Shown here: piece by piece, positions 57,561 through 64,000 of the stretch
How positions within the stretch are numbered: the first letter of the stretch is position 1
How the letters are laid out: every line of letters begins with the position of its first letter
From: Hymenolepis diminuta
Taxonomy: Eukaryota; Platyhelminthes; Cestoda; Cyclophyllidea; Hymenolepididae
DNA length: 64,000 nt
Reading direction: 5' to 3'
Assembly (NCBI GenBank): GCA_900708905.1
Contig: CAADRB010000078.1
Location: 186,001-250,000 of the forward strand
Made by a program: the position numbers and the translations under genes
Notes under the pieces: model-generated
Database searches by the model: none
What the model saw: the letters and a program-made list of their open reading frames with translations, nothing else
What the model was told of the DNA's origin: nothing

Positions 57561-59360
57561 CTTGTTTCTACTCCGTGACGTTTTGCATTTACTAGTCTAT
57601 TTTAATCGATAAATGCTGTTTCAACACTGCTTTGGCAAATATCGGCGGGTGGGATGTAATGATTTTGCTGATTCATTTCTACGGAAGAGAATAATTTAAT
57701 CAATTTCCTCAATTTTGATTGCATACATTTATTCTTAGGCTACCTCAGTTTCCTACGCTACATTTCGAGTGATATTTATTTAAGAACGGATGGAGTTTAT
57801 GAATTTTCAAGGTCTAGGCTATGAATTCCGGAAATAAATCGTCCTTTTTGAGTGCTTTCTGTCGATTTGAGGCTATTGACTAAACATTTATACATAAGAA
57901 TAATCAGACGATTTGAATAGTTCTTTAATTGACCACATTATTGTTTGAGGGATTACTAGTGAAGTACTTTTAGTATGGGAAATATTTTGAGAAATAATTT
58001 ACATCAGCACACTATTTAGTAGTCAGCGTCAAAGGGTATTAAGTTTTGGTCTCTAACTATGGGGAAAATGAAGAATCATGTAGACTTCAATAATTTCTGA
58101 TTCACTCTCCTAGGTTGCTTAAAAACAAATCAAAAGTATTACTAATGTTCAACAAAATCTGTTTCCTTCGTATAGATTATTGAAGATGATCAAATCTTAT
58201 GACTAAAGTGCTTGAAATCTAGATATTTACAGGACTTAATACAAAATTAAGCTTAATGGGTTAATGTTTAGAATATGTCATCCATTGATTAATGTTTGCT
58301 TCCCAGGCCAAAAGGTAGATATTTTAAACCTGAGTCACGAAATGTATAAAAAGTTATCCATTTCGGGAAAAATCTAAAGAAAAACAGGCATATTCTCGAG
58401 AGTTTAACCAGTGAGCGAGGGTAATAACTTGTCTAATAATTATACGTGAGATGAAATATGGAATATCAGTCCAGTGGCATTAAACAATCACAGATGGGTG
58501 AAATAAAATCAGACTGAACTGGTTTAAATGCGACTTTGTACAAAGTAAGGGGAATGAAAAATGGAAAGTTATTTTGCGTTTTGGCATTATTAGAAAATAA
58601 TAAGGCGGTAAGTTTGTGTTGTTTACAATTTGTTCACTTCCCCCATTAGATAAAATAATTAATTCAATTAGCTCCATTTAAACGTCTAAGAGCATGCCAA
58701 GAAGTTCAGAAACTGCATGTCCAACTGTAAACGCAGTGGAGGATCAATATTAAAATACTGGTACAGATCAGTATAAGACAATCAAGGACTATCAAACACC
58801 AAAACACGGATTGAAGCTTAAATAATAAAATTTATCTTTAATTGTATTTTTGTTACAGTAATTAGAGGGAAAATATAAGTAGGCTAATTATTCAATTAAA
58901 TTCATGGAGTGACATAAATTCGGTGATTATCGTGCATAACATACCTAATAAAAACATATCTTTACTGGATGAAAACTTCTTTCTATCAACAAACGAGCAA
59001 ACATGCAAAAATGTGAAAAGACTGCAAATCACCGTTAATAAAATCTACCAAATTTAGTAACTTCCATTCTTAATTTGTATGTGATAATTTCTGTTGCAAA
59101 TGACAATTTTCTATTGAAACAATTCTTGAAAAATTGTTCTTTCAAAGATGAATTAAATCGCTTTTAAATCGTCTAGAATTAATATTTTGTGCAATTTAGA
59201 AACGATTGACGAAATACAAGCTTTTCTTTTACGCTTTATCGTTATGTTGTGACAAACCAACCTTCGGTTAACCAGGGTTATTTCATTATTAGAAAGCTGG
59301 TTTCATTTAATGAGAATAAATTCTAGTGAGCTCTGATATGTTTAAAAGTCTACCCACGAC

Positions 59361-59383
59361 TATATCTACTATAAGTAGATATA
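59361..59383. repeat. Perfect 10-bp inverted repeat, 3-nt loop
   Basis: TATATCTACT and AGTAGATATA are separated by ATA, in the gene-free right part of the window. Confidence 0.6.
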
Positions 59384-59684
59384 AGTGAATCAAAGTGGTG
59401 TGAGCAACCAGTAAAGTAAATCGACAAGCTACGTATACGGCAGATATAAAGTTAGCAGAAACCTAGAGATTAAATCGTACTAAGTGAGTTGTGGAACCTT
59501 TGGATATTGTAAAGATAATTATATTCCATATTAGAAAGTGGTAGATCAAATATTTTTATCATTTGAATAAAAATTTTTGATTTTCTGGTTTCGTCTAAAG
59601 TATATGCTCAACCTGCGTCTCATCCTTAATAGAATCCGTTTGCTATTTAGTATGTTAAGAAGCTATACCATGATTAAAATGCGT

Positions 59685-59735
59685 TGGTGGTGCTATGTCA
59701 GACGTCGCGGGTTTGATCTCTACCGGCGAACCCAT
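59685..59735 (+). repeat. tRNA-like SINE fragment (T-arm region)
   Basis: GACGTCGCGGGTTTGATCTC matches a B box with its usual preceding GTCGCG. The A box is poorly kept (GGTGGTGCTATGTCA). The sequence after it (AAGTCTGCCTAATG, GAGGGTGGCAGAATC) is loosely similar to sequence after the 32849 segment. Confidence 0.3.
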
Positions 59736-62700
59736 GTGAGTGGAATGATCAATCGTATTGGATAAGTCTGCCTAATGTAGAGGGTGGCAGAATCGGAATC
59801 TCTAGCCCAAGATGGACGTTGAAAAACACTTTCCTAAATGGATTTGTGAATTGTACTATGATTCGAATCTGTAAAATTTCTTCGTCTTTTCATAGATATT
59901 AATAGTGATAAAAGGATTTGTCCAAATTTTCATTAGTAATATTTACTGAAATCTGCGATTATGTAATGTGCGCAAATTTATTAATTTTTTATTTATATTT
60001 TACTGCTTTCAGAGTGTATGGAGATATGAATCTATGAGAATACTTAACAACTTCCGGGCGTTAAAGAACGATCATTGTGTTTAAATGGTTAAAAATGTCC
60101 CAATTTTCGGCTGGTTGTTAAGACCTGGATGTGCTAGATTTATGTTTTCATGCTTAGTATATTGTGCATTTGAGTTCGTTTTTTTTCACCTAAACTTTGC
60201 TATCAAAACTTGTTGCCTTAATCATCAGAAGGAGGAATTTTGACATTAGTATGTTTCTAAAATTGGGTTGGGATTGGTTTTAATAAACTCATGTTGCAAA
60301 GATATTTTTTATACTTGTTACTTAACTTCCGTATTCAGATAAACTTAACCATTTATGTTCTAAAAAACATAACTTACTATTTCTTGGACTGATACAAAGA
60401 TATCATTAACATTTTGTTATATTTAAAATCCAAGTAGAAAGCAAATATTCACTGTAGCTTATTTAATGGAATACGCATGGAGAAATCAGCTAATGATTAG
60501 TCTTAAGACTTGGAAATTGATAAGAAAACATGAATATAATTTCTTCCAACTTAAACAACTGATAAATGCATCCCAAAATTATAAAAAAGGGAGCTTTATA
60601 TTCGGTTATCTGATTGTTAAAATATATTAATATACTATTTCAATTAGCTGCTGAGATATGTGTTTCAGTGTACGCAAGCCTTTTGAATATGTATCCGTAT
60701 ATTCATGAACTAATTGAAATGAATCGTAAAAAGATCTACGCAATTAATTTAAAAGTCTGAGCATTATTCACAGATAGGCTATATAAAAGTAGTGATTCTA
60801 AAACCAATTATAAAAACAAACTGTAAGAGACCAAAAATGGTGAATTTAGCGTTAAATAGCAAAATAACTGTAATTGTGTCTGTTGGAAGTGTTTTTTTGC
60901 TTCAATATAAAAGTGAATTGGCAATTGTATTAACACTACAATCAATCTTTATCAGATTGCTTATTTAATGGAGCTACAAGCTTCAGTTCTAGCTCTCAGT
61001 ACCACTTAACTAGTCCTTGAGCTCAGCAGCAACTGAAAAGAAGCCATAAAAATTACTCCAGAAAGCTCTGCACGAAAGTCATTTTTGAGTACAGCATTAC
61101 GCCTCTTAACGTAGTCACGAAAGTCCCTAGTCGAACGTGGTGTGGTTTAGGTGTAATATTAATTCACGGTTCAGAATTTGATACTTAATTGAGCTTTTGA
61201 GTAGTAATTGACGAGAGCTTTTATGCTCTTAATTGAGGTAATAACAATTGTTGGATGGCAATAGGTAATAATGACTCCTTTTTGATTACTTCTACAAACT
61301 ACTATAACAATAGATATAAACAGACTTGCCAAGAAATTTGTTCTTAGTTTCATAAAAATCCTTATACCAAATATTTTTTGCTGTAATAAAACTAATATGC
61401 AAGTGCTAATCGAACGAAAAATTAGATAGAAAGTGGAGTTTAACTGCCTAAATAACTTAAAACGAAATATTAGTAGGCGGAGCCCTAATATCTATTATTT
61501 CCAAGCTACTGATTTCAGAAGGTTTAACGAGGATTTTCTTACACAAATATGCTATTTTTTTATAAAAGGTTGCTAAAAAATTGTAGTATCTACGATTACC
61601 GCATATCATGTCTTATATCAACGAAATATACCATATTTTACAGACAATACTATACTAGTTTTAACTTAAGTGAAATGTTGACAAAAATCTACTATTGTAA
61701 ATGTCCAAATGATAAGACCTCAGTGTGAGATATTTGAGGGAATATACATTTGCAATTTTATTAATAAATTTAATTTACTATGTTTTTTTTAATTTAAAAA
61801 TCAGGACAAGGGAGATAATGATATATTCCTTACTGGACTGAATACCTTTCACGGTTAGGCCAAAGTTAGATGAAAACTTGAACAAATAACTTATATAAAA
61901 TTACTTCTTTAAATGAAATTAATACAGATGTACCACAATTAAGGGGATTGAAATAGACGAATGCATATCTTGGTTCAAATAATGTCTGGTAATAACTACC
62001 GTACTAAAATAACTTCAAAGATTTTGTGAAGGTAGAATTCAAGTGTAATAAAACTATCACCACTCAAAATGTCGCTCCCATTCCTTATCAGATTAAGATC
62101 AAGAGACTTCTGATAACCTTTTAGAAGATAACTTATACTTTCTTTGGCCAAAATCCAAAAATTATAGGACTGTTATATGATCATAAAATGTAAAACCTAA
62201 TATGACCTGAGCTGCAGACGGAGAAACGTGGGTAAACTCCAAATTCCACAGTTTGATGACAAACCTTATAAGCTCGTAGTATCTTGAAATCGATTGAAAG
62301 ATACATATCACTAGCAAAAAATTATTATAAAGTAATATATTGCAGATTTTATTAAAAGACTCTGCAAATACAGTTAATTTGTTCCCAGCTCACATTGGGC
62401 AAAATTAAGGTCGCAAAAATCCTGTCTAACTAGTGGTGTACAAAGTGGTACGAGGCAAGGTTTGTTGACGATGGTATAAGAAAAATCCCAAACTCCCTAA
62501 TTTGCCCCAGAAATCGTGCATATAAAACCGCGTGCCCTGCAAATTAATCAACTTCTTTTCTTTCCCGCAAATATTTTGAAATTTATTATTTTTTTAATCA
62601 TAGAAAATTTAATTCTTTAAAATATTCTACAGTCTGCAAAGATTCAGGGTTTTTTGGTGACACATGCGCTAAATTTTGGGTTTTTAATTTTCTGCAGAGC

Positions 62701-63411
62701 CAATCTAACTTTTATCGTTATACCAGTGCACATTCTTGGCGTATTTAAACAAAATACACAATTAATAGTTACAGCTATAAACCAAAGCTCATAAATATCC
62801 ACTATTTTGATTAAATTTCATTTTTATAAGTAATAATGACAATTTGCTAATCCCGAATTCACCAAACTCTTGTGATCTTTGCATTATTTAAAATCGTTGC
62901 TTGTTTCATCAACCAACATTAGGCAGTACAAGGCTGAAAATTTATCCGGGTTGCACATCCATCCACAAAATTAAATTAACCAGTTAATCTGATGCAGACT
63001 GCAAGTTTCTAAGAAATCTCAGAATATCAATAAGAAAAGCGATGAAAACAGAAATATATTGGATCATACGAGTGCAATATTATAAAAGGAACATTTCACG
63101 TGAATAATAAAAGAGATTTTAGTTTTTCGGAAAATACTGTTAGGAGGGCATAGAGGACATACAACGGAACAAAACTCCGTGATGATCCCCAGTGTCAGTG
63201 AGTGAAGTTGAGGAAAAAACACTTCTCCCCTTTGCCTTTTACCTTCCCCATATATATCAGGACCTGGACAAATGAATGTATGAATTATTTAATGAGTCTT
63301 ACACTCTAAGCTGTTCCTCACGCGTTCTCCTCTACAACTATAACGCTCTTTCCCTCTCTTCTCTCATTTCCTTTTCCGTTTTTCGCGATTTAATTCTCCA
63401 CCCTACCTACC

Positions 63412-63465
63412 TGTGGCGCAGTTACCTTTGCGTGTTCCGCCTACATGAGGGTTGAACAACATTCC
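63412..63465 (+). repeat. tRNA-like SINE head (decayed)
   Basis: TGTGGCGCAGTTACC resembles an A box, GCGTGTTCCGCCTACA fits the anticodon-arm region of common tRNA-SINEs, and GAGGGTTGAACAA lies at the B-box position. This is similarity by eye only. Confidence 0.25.
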
Positions 63466-64000
63466 TCTCTACACAAAACGAACACAAAACAATGACTGTT
63501 AACTTTTAATGGTCGTGTTCATCTTAACTCCAGACAACCAGCTAGTTTCCAGTCATTCGATCTATTTTAACGAATTTTTCAACTTTAACATTAATATGAA
63601 CAGATATGCATCCACATTGAAGGAGTTATAATAAATATCCATATTATTTATTTCGGCTGTAAATTAACACGAGGTATCCGATCAGCGTAACGATTATATT
63701 AGATTGACTAATTTATAAAATATACATTTAACAAAATTTAAATGAATTGGAACCAGTAATTCATCATCAAAGAATTCACCAAATGGATGACTTGACTTGC
63801 GAACAGTGCACCTGTGACAATGCGATAAGCTGGACACAAAAATATAGTCACAAATCTCCGTTTTTACGAATTCTGATAATCGATTTCGCATTTAAGTGCT
63901 TACTATTGGGAAATTCTCGCTAAGGACCAATATGTCTAACTAGGTCACAGAGATTATCATTACTAAACATTCTGGTTATTAGTTATTACGATAGTACGTA

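Larger units (their letters stand above)
37413..64000. other. 26.6 kb without a recognisable gene, presumed upstream region
   Basis: I found no exon with recognisable protein similarity on either strand. The open frames present (for example 42308-42607 minus, 45395-45679 plus, 51388-51777 minus) are AT-rich or low-complexity and unfamiliar. GC-richer islands stand out at 39056-39320, 46020-46350, 57240-57560 and 63130-63480. Repeat copies lie at about 42730-43150 (family A), 53845-53930 (pyrimidine-rich module) and 54770-55260 (family B). A run of twelve G lies at 51506-51517. The stretches between (39.3-42.7, 43.2-46.0, 46.4-51.4, 55.5-57.2, 57.6-63.1 kb) show nothing beyond AT-rich sequence. 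Confidence 0.5.

Overview
The window looks like a piece of an animal nuclear genome. It is AT-rich (I estimate about one third G+C), gene-poor and built from long non-coding stretches. The one gene I can identify has GT-AG introns of 0.1 to 7.5 kb. No bacterial operons, ribosome binding sites, CRISPR arrays, intact transposons or convincing tRNA genes were seen. The long introns, decayed tRNA-like SINE heads, an LTR-like block and a divergent single gene fit an invertebrate. A flatworm or other lophotrochozoan is my guess, at low confidence.

The recognisable gene lies on the minus strand from the start codon at 37412 down past the left edge. It is the 5' (extracellular) part of a LAR-type receptor protein tyrosine phosphatase (Drosophila Lar, C. 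elegans ptp-3, vertebrate PTPRF/PTPRD/PTPRS). I assembled it exon by exon from conserved motifs and intron phases: signal peptide (37268-37412), Ig1 (34533-34642 and 28682-28868), Ig2 (23441-23611 and 15784-15900), Ig3 (14559-14837), fibronectin III domain 1 (12075-12364 and 6058-6238) and the first half of fibronectin III domain 2 (5846-5946). The nine core exons total 1581 nt, or 527 codons, with every phase matching and no internal stop. The rest of FN2, later FN3 repeats, the membrane segment and the phosphatase domains must lie to the left of the window.

Two extra symmetric phase-1 exons fit the gene. A 39-nt microexon (15396-15434) sits exactly at the Ig2-Ig3 junction, where vertebrate LAR-RPTPs carry microexon B, which controls synaptic-partner choice. 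An 87-nt exon (36171-36257) could be inserted between the signal peptide and Ig1. The Ig1 loop that carries the glycosaminoglycan-binding lysines in vertebrates has none here, and FN1 carries a roughly 50-residue insertion.

The right part (37413-64000) holds no gene I can recognise. It probably contains the promoter and upstream region. Features there are a pair of CCAAT repeats about 160-190 bp before the ATG, a GC-rich island with a GC box and CCAAT box at 39.06-39.32 kb, further GC-rich islands at 46.0, 57.2 and 63.1 kb, and dispersed repeats. The long introns hold repeat copies, an LTR-like block at 18.8-19.1 kb, compact perfect hairpins and several GC-rich exon-like islands of unknown origin, notably one with two open frames in intron 2 (33814-34334).
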